Assembly: GCA_003509545.1 (NCBI GenBank)
Contig: DOLC01000113.1
Location: 1 to 13,010, forward strand
Direction: 5' to 3'
Length of the DNA: 13,010 bases
DNA from: Peptococcaceae bacterium
GTDB lineage: Bacteria > Bacillota > DSM-521 > Neomoorellales > Neomoorellaceae
Each line of letters starts with the position of its first letter. The first letter of the stretch is position 1. The notes beneath the pieces are model-generated. The model ran no database searches. It had not been told where the DNA came from and saw only the letters and a program-made list of their open reading frames with translations. Positions 6,957 to 13,010 of this stretch are shown in pieces. The position numbers were made by a program, and so were the translations under genes.

Positions 6957-6986
6957 TAGAATGGCCCGTCCGCCCCTGTAGTATGT
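6957..6986 (-). promoter_or_regulatory. Candidate sigma-G-type forespore promoter of ytfJ
   Basis: On the minus strand ACATA (6986-6982) is followed, after exactly 18 bases, by CATTCTA (6963-6957). The remembered Bacillus sigma-G consensus is GHATR-N18-CATNHTA, so the -10 fits fully and the -35 differs in one base. It lies about 70 bases upstream of ytfJ, a forespore gene in Bacillus, which makes the match plausible. A TATTAT overlaps the -10, but no sigma-A -35 was found at proper spacing. Confidence 0.55.
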
Positions 6987-7008
6987 AAGGGAAGATAGGG
7001 CAGTAGAC

Positions 7009-7032
7009 GGGGCAGGAAACCGCTCCTGCCCC
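7009..7032. terminator. Hairpin after the secreted repeat protein gene
   Basis: Eight-base perfect arms GGGGCAGG (7009-7016) and CCTGCCCC (7025-7032) enclose an eight-base loop, 12 bases after the stop codon on the minus strand. No T run follows, so it may be a weak terminator or an RNA-stabilising stem. Confidence 0.5.
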
Positions 7033-7044
7033 TTGGCCCTAACC

Positions 7045-7689
7045 TTAATCAGTTGGTCCAGAAGCGAAGTGCCCTTTTTTACCCGAAGGAAACTCACTTA
7101 AATCCAGTTGCTGTAGTCCCTGGATAATCCACTCTGCCTTTTCCCTGCTTATCCTACCTTGGGCCACCATTTCTTCCAGCCTACCCTCAACCGTCTCCGT
7201 GAGCCGCTCCTTTATCTCCTGCAGGCTAAGCCCTTTCTCGGCGGCCAGCTGTTCCAAGGTTTTGCCGCTGTGCAATTCATACTTCAGTTCCTGGGGTGTC
7301 ATATCCAGGATGAAAGCCACGTCCCCGAGGTAGCCCGTTCCACCTCGTCCCCCGGGATGGCCCTTAAGTCTGAACATGAACATGCCCGGTCCACATGGGA
7401 CGCTTCCTTCCTCGATGGCCTGTTTCATCCTTGCTCCCTGCTCGGCGCTGATCAGCCCCTCCGAAATCGCCGCGTCTACGGACTGTTGCCCGGCGGTCTT
7501 GAGGCGACTGACCAGCTCCTCCTGGCTCAATCCCAACACCCCGGCGAGTTTCTCCAGGAAGATCTGGTCCAATCGTACCGAGGGTTTGGCGGGTTCTGTC
7601 CCCTGGGCCAAAGCCATCCCCCCTAAACCGAGGGTCAGGACCAGTACGACAGCAGCTGCGACGAGTAGATACCTCTTTGCTTTGCCCAC
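7045..7689 (-). CDS. Secreted helical repeat protein, function unknown
   Basis: I do not recognise a named family. The 214-residue protein begins with a clear signal peptide (positive start, hydrophobic 9-24, likely cleavage after ALA near residue 28). The mature part is helical and internally duplicated: residues 48-95 align with 148-195, exactly 100 residues apart, sharing LA...GLS..E...RL followed by a GLIS/GRIS-type turn. A third, partial copy (about 124-147, ILDMTPQELKYEL then SGKTLEQLA) lies between them, after a glycine-rich linker (about 109-122). The only mature cysteine is Cys99. GTG is the start, with a tandem GGAGGAGG nine bases upstream. It has its own promoter region and a following hairpin, so it is a separate unit between the scp and spore units. 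A secreted or envelope-associated binding role is a guess. Confidence 0.85.
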   Translation of the reverse strand: MGKAKRYLLVAAAVVLVLTLGLGGMALAQGTEPAKPSVRLDQIFLEKLAGVLGLSQEELVSRLKTAGQQSVDAAISEGLISAEQGARMKQAIEEGSVPCGPGMFMFRLKGHPGGRGGTGYLGDVAFILDMTPQELKYELHSGKTLEQLAAEKGLSLQEIKERLTETVEGRLEEMVAQGRISREKAEWIIQGLQQLDLSEFPSGKKGHFASGPTD

Positions 7690-7723
7690 TTTACCATTCC
7701 TCCTCCTTGAATTTTTGCCGGTA

Positions 7724-7754
7724 TTTATACTATACCCGCCCTTTATGAAATCAA
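7724..7754 (-). promoter_or_regulatory. Possible promoter of the secreted repeat protein gene
   Basis: TTGATT (7754-7749 on the minus strand) precedes TATAGT (7734-7729, spacing 14) and an overlapping TATAAA (7729-7724, spacing 19). Neither spacing is ideal. A promoter is expected here because a terminator lies just upstream. Confidence 0.4.
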
Positions 7755-7770
7755 CCTGAGAATTTCGTAA

Positions 7771-7814
7771 GAAAAAATTAAGAAACCCCTTCTCCGGGCC
7801 TCCCGGACAAAGGG
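7771..7814 (-). terminator. Intrinsic terminator of the lysA-to-DUF2953 unit
   Basis: Just after the DUF2953 stop the minus strand forms a stem from arms 7810-7814/7787-7791 and 7802-7807/7793-7798 around a three-base loop. It is followed by a T-rich tract (7786-7771) with six consecutive T. This is a standard rho-independent terminator. Confidence 0.88.
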
Positions 7815-7815
7815 C

Positions 7816-8457
7816 TTACTTCTGTATTCCCCTTACCGTCTTCCACAACAGAAAGGCGCTCTGAAGGCCCGCCAGGATGAGCCGGGCAACGGGGAAGGCC
7901 AGCCGGCAACTGAACTCCGCCCGCCAGCAAGGACCTTCGAAACAGGGGATGACGGCCAGTTCTGGCCTGAAACGGCTGCGGGTTTGTCGCTTAAGATTTT
8001 GGAGCCAAAATCCCAAGAGGTTCCACAACAAGCCGGTGAAAACACCTGTAGAGGCCGGGTCGCCGGTGCCCACCTGGACTATACAGCGGAAGCCCTGGCA
8101 CCGGGTGCCGGTTAGAAAACGGCCCCATACAGAAGCCAACCTTTGCCACAGCCGGAGGGCTCCCTTGACCAGGGGATACACGGCAGGCCCCCGCCTACCG
8201 AAACTACGGACGGTTAACGGCCGCGGGACGTTGACCTCCGCCAAACCCCTGCCCTTCCCGGAATGCTTCCCCAGAAAAAGGAAGGTGTCATGCCATTGCC
8301 AGGAAAGCCTTTTGCCGGGCAACGCAAAGGTAAGGTGAAGGACCTCCCCTTCCGCCTCCCGGCGGCGATAGTCCACCTCCACCTTCACAGGCCACAACAG
8401 CAGAAGACCAAGGCCGGCCAGGGCACCGAACAAGAGGCTCCACCTTGCGGGATCCAT
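7816..8457 (-). CDS. DUF2953 family protein
   Basis: The 213-residue protein has one N-terminal membrane segment (about 6-23), then a soluble beta-rich region opening with VKVEVDYRRREAEGEVLHLTF. Basic residues and RSFGRRGPAVYP follow, then a central GTGDPASTGVFTGLLWNLLG (about 132-151) and a further hydrophobic patch near the C-terminus. This architecture, and its place after scpB and close to ytfJ, fits the DUF2953 family of spore-formers, whose function is not known to me. ATG is the start, with GGGAGG about five bases upstream. An 80-base gap separates it from scpB with no obvious signal, so it is probably co-transcribed. Confidence 0.75.
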   Translation of the reverse strand: MDPARWSLLFGALAGLGLLLLWPVKVEVDYRRREAEGEVLHLTFALPGKRLSWQWHDTFLFLGKHSGKGRGLAEVNVPRPLTVRSFGRRGPAVYPLVKGALRLWQRLASVWGRFLTGTRCQGFRCIVQVGTGDPASTGVFTGLLWNLLGFWLQNLKRQTRSRFRPELAVIPCFEGPCWRAEFSCRLAFPVARLILAGLQSAFLLWKTVRGIQK

Positions 8458-8537
8458 ACTGCCCTCCCTCTTTTATTCTCCCCGGCCGCCCCTCCTCTAT
8501 ACGGAGCCGCGCTGGAAAGAAGGGACACCGTGATAGG

Positions 8538-9101
8538 TCAGGGTTCTTCGGCAAGGGCGGCCGCAATCTCCTTATGTTCTTCTTTTTCTTCTTCTAGAGG
8601 AGGGAGCTCCTCAAGGCTGGCTAACCCGAAATGTTCCAGAAAGCGGGGGGTGGTTCCGTACAGGATAGGCCGCCCGGGTACTTCTTTACGTCCCACTTCC
8701 ATTATGAGCTCCCTGGACAGGAGGGTGTGCAGGACTCCGTCCACCTTTACTCCCCGCAGGCGTTCGATCTCGGCCTTGGTAATGGGCTGGCGGTAGGCAA
8801 TAACTGCCAGGGTCTCCAGGGCGGCCCGGGAAAGGGTCGGGACTTCGGGCTTCAGGAGCTCCTGGACATACCCGGCGTATTCAGGCCGGGTACACATCTG
8901 GTACCCCCCGGCCACCTGCCTTATCTGCAGGCCGTGCCCATTTCTTTCATATAATTCCTGTAATTCCTCTACCAGGTTCTCGACTTCTTTCTCAACCAAG
9001 TCCAGGCTGCGCGCCAGGGTAGAAACGGCGACCGGTCCCCCGGCCGCAAAAAGGAGGCACTCCAGGGCGGCCCTTTTTCCCGGACTGGCGGTTTCCACCA
9101 A
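8538..9101 (-). CDS. scpB: Segregation and condensation protein B
   Basis: ScpB is the winged-helix kite subunit that, as a dimer, binds the kleisin ScpA in the Smc complex for chromosome condensation and segregation. Visible are the first winged helix (ALECLLFAAGGPVAVSTLARSL), the conserved GLQIRQVAGGYQMCTRPEY, and the second domain with LSRAALETLAVIAYRQPITKAEIE and GRPILYGTTPRFLEHFGL. I use the TTG at 9101 (187 residues), ten bases after GGAG and seven bases past the scpA stop. An in-frame TTG at 9140 lies inside scpA and adds a non-family N-terminus. The C-terminal acidic tail is normal. Confidence 0.95.
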   Translation of the reverse strand: MVETASPGKRAALECLLFAAGGPVAVSTLARSLDLVEKEVENLVEELQELYERNGHGLQIRQVAGGYQMCTRPEYAGYVQELLKPEVPTLSRAALETLAVIAYRQPITKAEIERLRGVKVDGVLHTLLSRELIMEVGRKEVPGRPILYGTTPRFLEHFGLASLEELPPLEEEKEEHKEIAAALAEEP

Positions 9102-9108
9102 GGACCCT

Positions 9109-9861
9109 TCACTCCTTCCGCCACACTTCAATTTCCGCAAAAGCTTGAGGTTGGTAGAGATATACTCTGCCCCGCCTTACCAGCTCGAGGAGGGCCACCA
9201 GGGTAGTGGCCACCTCTAAACGGCTGGGCAGGGGCCGGAGCAGGGAACGGAAGGTAAGTTTGTCCTTTACCTGGGCCAGGCGGCGTAAAATGAGGCGCTG
9301 CTGCCCTTGCAGGGTGACGGATAAGCGTTTTACGGTATGTACCAGTTCCTGGGCCACCTGCCTTTCCTGAAATCGAAGGAGAACACCCCGATAGGCCCTT
9401 TGCAACCCCTCCAGGGTAATCCCCTCCAGAGGGTCCACCCGAGCCAGGGCTGCGGTAACCGCCTCGGCCTCCAAGGGCCGGCCGTAGCACAGGGAGGCCC
9501 CCTCCGCAAGAAGGGCCAGGGCTTCGGCCGCCTGTTTGAAAGGACGGTACTCCAGCAAACGCCTGGCCAGTTCCTCTTCCGGCCGAGGGTCTTCTTCGTC
9601 CCCTACCCCTGCCTCGGCGGGCCCTTCGGAAGGAAGACTGAGGAGCAGCCTCGCCTTCAAGGCTAAGAGCTCGGCTCCCAGGAGCAGGAATTCTTCTACG
9701 GCCTCCCCGTCCGCTTCGCCCAGGTGCCGCAGGAATTCCCAATAACGGGCCGTCAGCTCTGCCACGGGTATTTCCCTTACTTCTATCTCCTGCTCCTTTA
9801 GGAGGTAGAGGAGCAGGTCCAGGGGGCCCTGGAAGACGTCCAGTTCTATCCAATATGCCAC
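9109..9861 (-). CDS. scpA: Segregation and condensation protein A
   Basis: ScpA is the kleisin bridging the two Smc heads, with ScpB bound to its middle. The 250-residue length is typical. The N-terminus FQGPLDLLLYLLKEQEIEVREIPVAEL is the family hallmark, followed by the helix with EEFLLLGAELLALKARLLL. A variable acidic linker (about 84-98) comes next, and the C-terminal winged helix ends with VTTLVALLELVRRGRVYLYQ-type residues (ATTLVALLELVRRGRV). The GTG at 9861 has AGGA five bases upstream, overlapping the trpS end; the gap to trpS is seven bases, indicating an operon. Confidence 0.96.
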   Translation of the reverse strand: MAYWIELDVFQGPLDLLLYLLKEQEIEVREIPVAELTARYWEFLRHLGEADGEAVEEFLLLGAELLALKARLLLSLPSEGPAEAGVGDEEDPRPEEELARRLLEYRPFKQAAEALALLAEGASLCYGRPLEAEAVTAALARVDPLEGITLEGLQRAYRGVLLRFQERQVAQELVHTVKRLSVTLQGQQRLILRRLAQVKDKLTFRSLLRPLPSRLEVATTLVALLELVRRGRVYLYQPQAFAEIEVWRKE

Positions 9862-9868
9862 GGGATTC

Positions 9869-10855
9869 CTATACCCCCATAGCCGCCCGTACCTCGGCGA
9901 TGGTGGAACCGGCTACCTCCCTCGCCCTGGCCGCCCCGGCCTGCAAAATGTCCTCCAGCAACTCCGGCCTTTGCATGAGCCGTTGCCGGCGCTCCCGCAA
10001 GGGCTCCAACACCTCATTGAGTCTGTCCGCCAGCCGCCGCTTGCACGCCACACACCCGATGGCCCCCGCCCGGCAGCTGACCCGGGTTTCCTCTACTTCT
10101 TCTCGGTTGTAAATTTCGTGGTAAGTGTGAACCACGCACACCTCAGGGTGGCCCGGATCGGTCTTGTGGATACGGGCGGGATCGGTGATCATCAGGCGTA
10201 CCTTTTCCGCCACTTCTTCCGGGGTCGCCTCCAAAGGAATATCGTTGCGGTAGCTCTTGCTCATCTTGCGGCCGTCAATTCCGGGCAGCAGGGACACCCT
10301 GGACAGGAGGGCCTTTGGCTCCGGAAAAAGGGCGACCCTATAAAGGTGATTAAAGCGCCTGGCCACCTCCCGGCAGAACTCCAGGTGGGGCAACTGGTCC
10401 TCTCCTACCGGTACGGCGCTGGCCTTGTAAATGAGAATATCCGCCGCCTGGAGGAGGGGATAACCCAGGAAGCCGTAGGTCGATATATCCTTGCCCTCCT
10501 GGCCCAACTGCTGCACCTGATCCTTGTAGGTGGGCACGCGCTCCAGCCAGGAAAGGGGCGTTATCATGGAAAAGAGCAAGTGGAGTTCGGCATGCTCTTT
10601 GACGTGGGACTGGACGAAAATAGTGCTGCGCTCCGGCTCCAAGCCCGCACTCAGCCAATCCAAGAGCATCGACCGGATATTTCCCTGCAACTCCTCCGGG
10701 CTGTCGTAAGCCGTAGTTAAGGCGTGCCAGTCGGCTATGAAATAGTAGCACTCATGTTCTTCCTGTAGACGCACCCAATTCTCCAGCACGCTTAGGTGTC
10801 CGATATGCAGCCTCCCCGTAGGCCGCATACCGCTCAAAATCCTCTCCTGTGCCAT
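9869..10855 (-). CDS. trpS: Tryptophan--tRNA ligase
   Basis: This class I synthetase charges tRNA-Trp with tryptophan using ATP. The 328-residue protein carries TGRLHIGHL with HIGH at 17-20 and the KMSKS loop at 197-201. The middle of the protein holds GYPLLQAADILIYKA and the VGEDQLPHLE segment. In the C-terminal helical domain four cysteines occur as Cys240-x20-Cys261-x6-Cys268-x2-Cys271. This resembles the iron-sulfur cluster motif reported for Thermotoga maritima TrpRS. The start is the ATG at 10855, because GGAGGT lies seven bases upstream. An in-frame ATG at 10870 includes that ribosome site within its own codons and is rejected. It sits between the site-2 protease and scpA. Confidence 0.96.
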   Translation of the reverse strand: MAQERILSGMRPTGRLHIGHLSVLENWVRLQEEHECYYFIADWHALTTAYDSPEELQGNIRSMLLDWLSAGLEPERSTIFVQSHVKEHAELHLLFSMITPLSWLERVPTYKDQVQQLGQEGKDISTYGFLGYPLLQAADILIYKASAVPVGEDQLPHLEFCREVARRFNHLYRVALFPEPKALLSRVSLLPGIDGRKMSKSYRNDIPLEATPEEVAEKVRLMITDPARIHKTDPGHPEVCVVHTYHEIYNREEVEETRVSCRAGAIGCVACKRRLADRLNEVLEPLRERRQRLMQRPELLEDILQAGAARAREVAGSTIAEVRAAMGV

Positions 10856-10879
10856 GCCTTTAACCTCCATGGTAAACCC

Positions 10880-11509
10880 TTATATGACGCTAAATCTGCT
10901 TACCGTATCGATGAAATTGAGGACCAGGTACACCAGGGGACGCATGATCTTCCCCACAATGCCGGTAGCGACCAGCAGAAGCAGTATAAGGGGGCCTACG
11001 CTTTCCAACTGGTAGAGGTAACCGGCACTCTGGCGGGATACAAGGCCGGCCAACACCCGGGAACCGTCCAAAGGAGGCAAGGGCAGCAAGTTAAAAACCG
11101 CCAGGACTACATTATACATTACGCTCAAGTGGAGGAAAGTCAAAATAAAGGGTTCGTTTAGCCCCCGGTAAACGGACACCTGCAATACAACGGCCGCCAA
11201 ATAGGCTAAGACCAGGTTTATCAAGGGCCCGGCCAGGGCTACCAGCATCATGCCTTTGCGCCGGTCCATTTGAAAATAATAAGGATTCACCTGGACCGGC
11301 TTCGCCCATCCAAAACCGGCCACCAAAAGGAGGAGGGTGCCCAGGATGTCCAAATGGGCCAAGGGATTTAGGGTTAACCTGCCCTGGTATTTGGGGGTGG
11401 GGTCCCCCAGGAGGTAGGCCACCTTCCCATGAGCATACTCATGGAAGGTGAGGGCCAGGAGTATGGCCGGGATGCTGGCCAACAGGTCTCCCACATTATT
11501 CAAAAACAA
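10880..11509 (-). CDS. Site-2 protease family membrane zinc metalloprotease (M50)
   Basis: This is an intramembrane metalloprotease candidate. From the TTG at 11509 it has 209 residues. Helix one carries the zinc motif HEYAH (23-27), and the later NLLPLPPLDGSR (about 140-151) supplies the third ligand, Asp148. In between lie a GFGWAKPVQVNPYYF segment, typical of the YwhC-like subgroup, and further membrane helices; the C-terminus ends in two more. There is no PDZ domain, so it is a minimal form. AAGGAG lies eight bases before the TTG; an upstream GTG at 11518 overlaps that site and is unlikely. The substrate is unknown. The gap to lysA is 13 bases. Confidence 0.93.
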   Translation of the reverse strand: MFLNNVGDLLASIPAILLALTFHEYAHGKVAYLLGDPTPKYQGRLTLNPLAHLDILGTLLLLVAGFGWAKPVQVNPYYFQMDRRKGMMLVALAGPLINLVLAYLAAVVLQVSVYRGLNEPFILTFLHLSVMYNVVLAVFNLLPLPPLDGSRVLAGLVSRQSAGYLYQLESVGPLILLLLVATGIVGKIMRPLVYLVLNFIDTVSRFSVI

Positions 11510-11522
11510 GGCGGTCACTCCT

Positions 11523-12836
11523 TCATTTCAGCCTGGCCGGCAGTACGTCATACCGGAGTAAATCCTCATAGGTTTCCCTTTTGATTATGAGGTCCGCCTG
11601 GCCTTCCTTGACCAGAACTGCCGCGGGCCTACCCAGACGGTTGTAGTTGCTGGCCATGGCATAACCGTAGGCGCCGGTGCATGGGGTCAGCAGAATGTCG
11701 CCCGGCTCCACCTCCGGCAGGGCAACATCCCATATGAGCATGTCTCCCGACTCGCAGCACTTCCCTGTAATGGACACCACTTCGGTAGCTTCGGCCGCCG
11801 CCTTATTGGCCAGGATGGCTTCGTAACGGGCGCCGTACAGGGCCGGACGAATGTTGTCCGCCATGCCCCCGTCCACCGCCACATACTTCCGGACGCCGGG
11901 GATTTCTTTGACGGAGCCCACGGTATAGGCCGTGCTGCCAGCCGTCCCCACGATGGCCCGTCCCGGTTCCACAACAACCTTCGGCACCTTAAGGCCCCGC
12001 CTTTGGGCTTCCCCGTGCACTCCTTCCATAATGGCCTCGGCATAAGCCTCGACAGGCGGAGGATTGTCGCCCTTGGTATAAACAATGCCGAAGCCCCCGC
12101 CCAGGTCCAGTTCCTCCGTTATGAGGCCGGTGGTGTTCGTTATCTGGTCGATGAAGGCCATCATAACTTCGGCGGCGTGGCGGTAAGGCTCCACATCGAA
12201 GATCTGGGAACCTATATGACAGTGCAGGCCTTTATATTCCAGCCCCGGCCTCTCCTTTACCCTTTTCACGGCGGCTATGGCCTGTCCGTTGGGGAGGCTA
12301 AATCCGAACTTGGAATCTATTTGGCCGGTCCTAATATATTCATGGGTGTGGGCTTCAATACCCGGAGTAAGGCGCAGGAGGATGGGCACCTTCTGCCCCC
12401 GCTCTTCTGCCAGCCGGGCCAGGAGTTCCAGCTCGAAGAAGTTATCCACTACTATCCGTCCTACCCCTGCCTCCAGGGCCATTGTAAGTTCGGCGTAGCT
12501 CTTATTATTGCCGTGGAAATAAATGCGGTCGGGTGGAAACCCGGCCTTCATGGCCGTATAGAGCTCTCCTCCGGATACTACGTCCAAACCCAGACCCTCT
12601 TGTTGAATAATGCGGCACACCGCTACGGTCAAGAAGGCCTTGCCGGCATAAATCACCTCGGCGTTGCCATACTTATGAACGAAAGCCCGGTGGAACCGGC
12701 GACAATTCTGACGGAGGAAGTCTTCGTCAAAAATATACAGCGGTGTACCGAATTCCCGGGCCAGGTCAACTACGTCGCACCCCCCTATCTCGAGGTGGCC
12801 CCATCGGTTGACCCGCATGGTTCCGTGAAACTCCAT
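11523..12836 (-). CDS. lysA: Diaminopimelate decarboxylase
   Basis: LysA is a pyridoxal-phosphate enzyme that decarboxylates meso-diaminopimelate to lysine, the last step of the pathway. The 437 residues form the alanine-racemase-like barrel with Lys66 in VIYAGKAFLT (61-70) as the cofactor lysine. HCHIGSQIFD and the glycine-rich DLGGGFGI bind phosphate, followed by EPGRAIVG. The C-terminal beta domain has the catalytic CESGDM with its cysteine, and a GAYGYAMASNYN stretch. The usual YA(V/S)KAN motif appears here as YAGKAF, a variant also known in Clostridia. The ATG at 12836 has GGGG seven bases upstream; a second in-frame ATG is six codons inside. Confidence 0.96.
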   Translation of the reverse strand: MEFHGTMRVNRWGHLEIGGCDVVDLAREFGTPLYIFDEDFLRQNCRRFHRAFVHKYGNAEVIYAGKAFLTVAVCRIIQQEGLGLDVVSGGELYTAMKAGFPPDRIYFHGNNKSYAELTMALEAGVGRIVVDNFFELELLARLAEERGQKVPILLRLTPGIEAHTHEYIRTGQIDSKFGFSLPNGQAIAAVKRVKERPGLEYKGLHCHIGSQIFDVEPYRHAAEVMMAFIDQITNTTGLITEELDLGGGFGIVYTKGDNPPPVEAYAEAIMEGVHGEAQRRGLKVPKVVVEPGRAIVGTAGSTAYTVGSVKEIPGVRKYVAVDGGMADNIRPALYGARYEAILANKAAAEATEVVSITGKCCESGDMLIWDVALPEVEPGDILLTPCTGAYGYAMASNYNRLGRPAAVLVKEGQADLIIKRETYEDLLRYDVLPARLK

Positions 12837-12971
12837 CCGTTTTCCCCTTTCCCCCCAATTATATCTTCATTTTACTCAAGGGCGGGGCTGCTGTCCAGGA
12901 ATGGCGTAACTGCGTTATCCCCACTTCTTGCATTGCAGGCCTGCTTGAGCTTGTAAGCGAGCGTACAAGCT
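12837..12971 (-). promoter_or_regulatory. Upstream region of lysA with a -10 element
   Basis: A TATAAT occurs on the minus strand at 12863-12858, about 22 bases before the lysA ATG. No good -35 lies 16-18 bases upstream. This is the likely promoter area of the lysA to DUF2953 unit. An inverted repeat with eight-base arms (12948-12955 and 12964-12971) lies at the outer edge, touching the adapter-like sequence. Confidence 0.4.
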
Positions 12972-13010
12972 AGATCGGAAAAGCGACGTGTAGGGAAAGA
13001 GGGTAGATCC
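12972..13010. other. Illumina adapter contamination at contig end
   Basis: The last 39 bases start AGATCGGAA and contain CGTGTAGGGAAAGAG. Aligned from memory to the reverse complement of the Illumina TruSeq universal adapter they match at 35 of 39 positions without gaps. This is library sequence, not genome. The contig should be trimmed here, and nothing should be inferred about the organism from it. Confidence 0.95.

Noticed and set aside
9128..9853. Long minus-strand frame over scpA
   Set aside because: Low-complexity Gly/Pro/Arg shadow of scpA caused by GC-rich codons.
12003..12956. Long plus-strand frame opposite lysA
   Set aside because: Antisense to a fully conserved lysA, with no family features, and it runs up to the artefact-prone contig end.
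1..13010. CRISPR arrays, tRNA or rRNA genes, transposases, phage genes
   Set aside because: Looked for on both strands; no regularly spaced repeats, cloverleaf-like segments or recognisable mobile-element proteins were found.

Overview
This window looks like one whole assembly contig from an endospore-forming, fairly GC-rich, probably thermophilic member of the Clostridia. A Moorella/Thermanaeromonas or Desulfotomaculum-like organism is my inference from gene content, gene order and protein style, not from a search. Sporulation genes (spmA, spmB, a GerW/YtfJ protein, a DacF-like carboxypeptidase) sit beside the chromosome-segregation pair scpA-scpB, as in many spore-forming Firmicutes. I find 16 genes, all apparently intact; 15 are on the minus strand and one (ogt) on the plus strand. 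By my start choices 9 of the 16 begin with GTG or TTG.

Layout, following minus-strand transcription from right to left. Positions 12972-13010 are not genomic: they closely match an Illumina TruSeq adapter. A -10-like element then precedes a tight unit: lysA (diaminopimelate decarboxylase), a site-2 protease, trpS, scpA, scpB and a DUF2953 protein. It ends in a good intrinsic terminator at 7771-7814. Next comes a separately transcribed gene for a secreted repeat protein of unknown function, followed by a hairpin. A sporulation unit follows: a sigma-G-like promoter, then ytfJ, a D-Ala-D-Ala carboxypeptidase, spmA and spmB. The plus-strand gene ogt (DNA alkyl-damage repair) lies between spmB and rluB, which are often adjacent in related genomes. 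Then come rluB (23S rRNA pseudouridine synthase) and cobO (corrinoid adenosyltransferase). A stand-alone ilvC (branched-chain amino acid synthesis) has an unusual leader and a strong terminator at 805-856. The last gene is a HutP-family RNA-binding regulator with no hut genes in view. Positions 1-232 hold no gene I can support but are rich in small hairpins and probably belong to a dispersed repeat where the assembly broke.

Together the genes cover housekeeping (lysine/cell-wall precursor supply, tRNA charging, rRNA modification, chromosome condensation), spore maturation and cortex formation, cobamide metabolism and DNA repair. I see no phage, CRISPR array, transposase, tRNA or rRNA. No clearly new multi-gene system is present. 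The points most worth a second look are the adapter at the right end, the ilvC leader, the four-cysteine TrpRS, the orphan HutP protein with its flanking hairpins, the secreted repeat protein and the forespore-type promoter.
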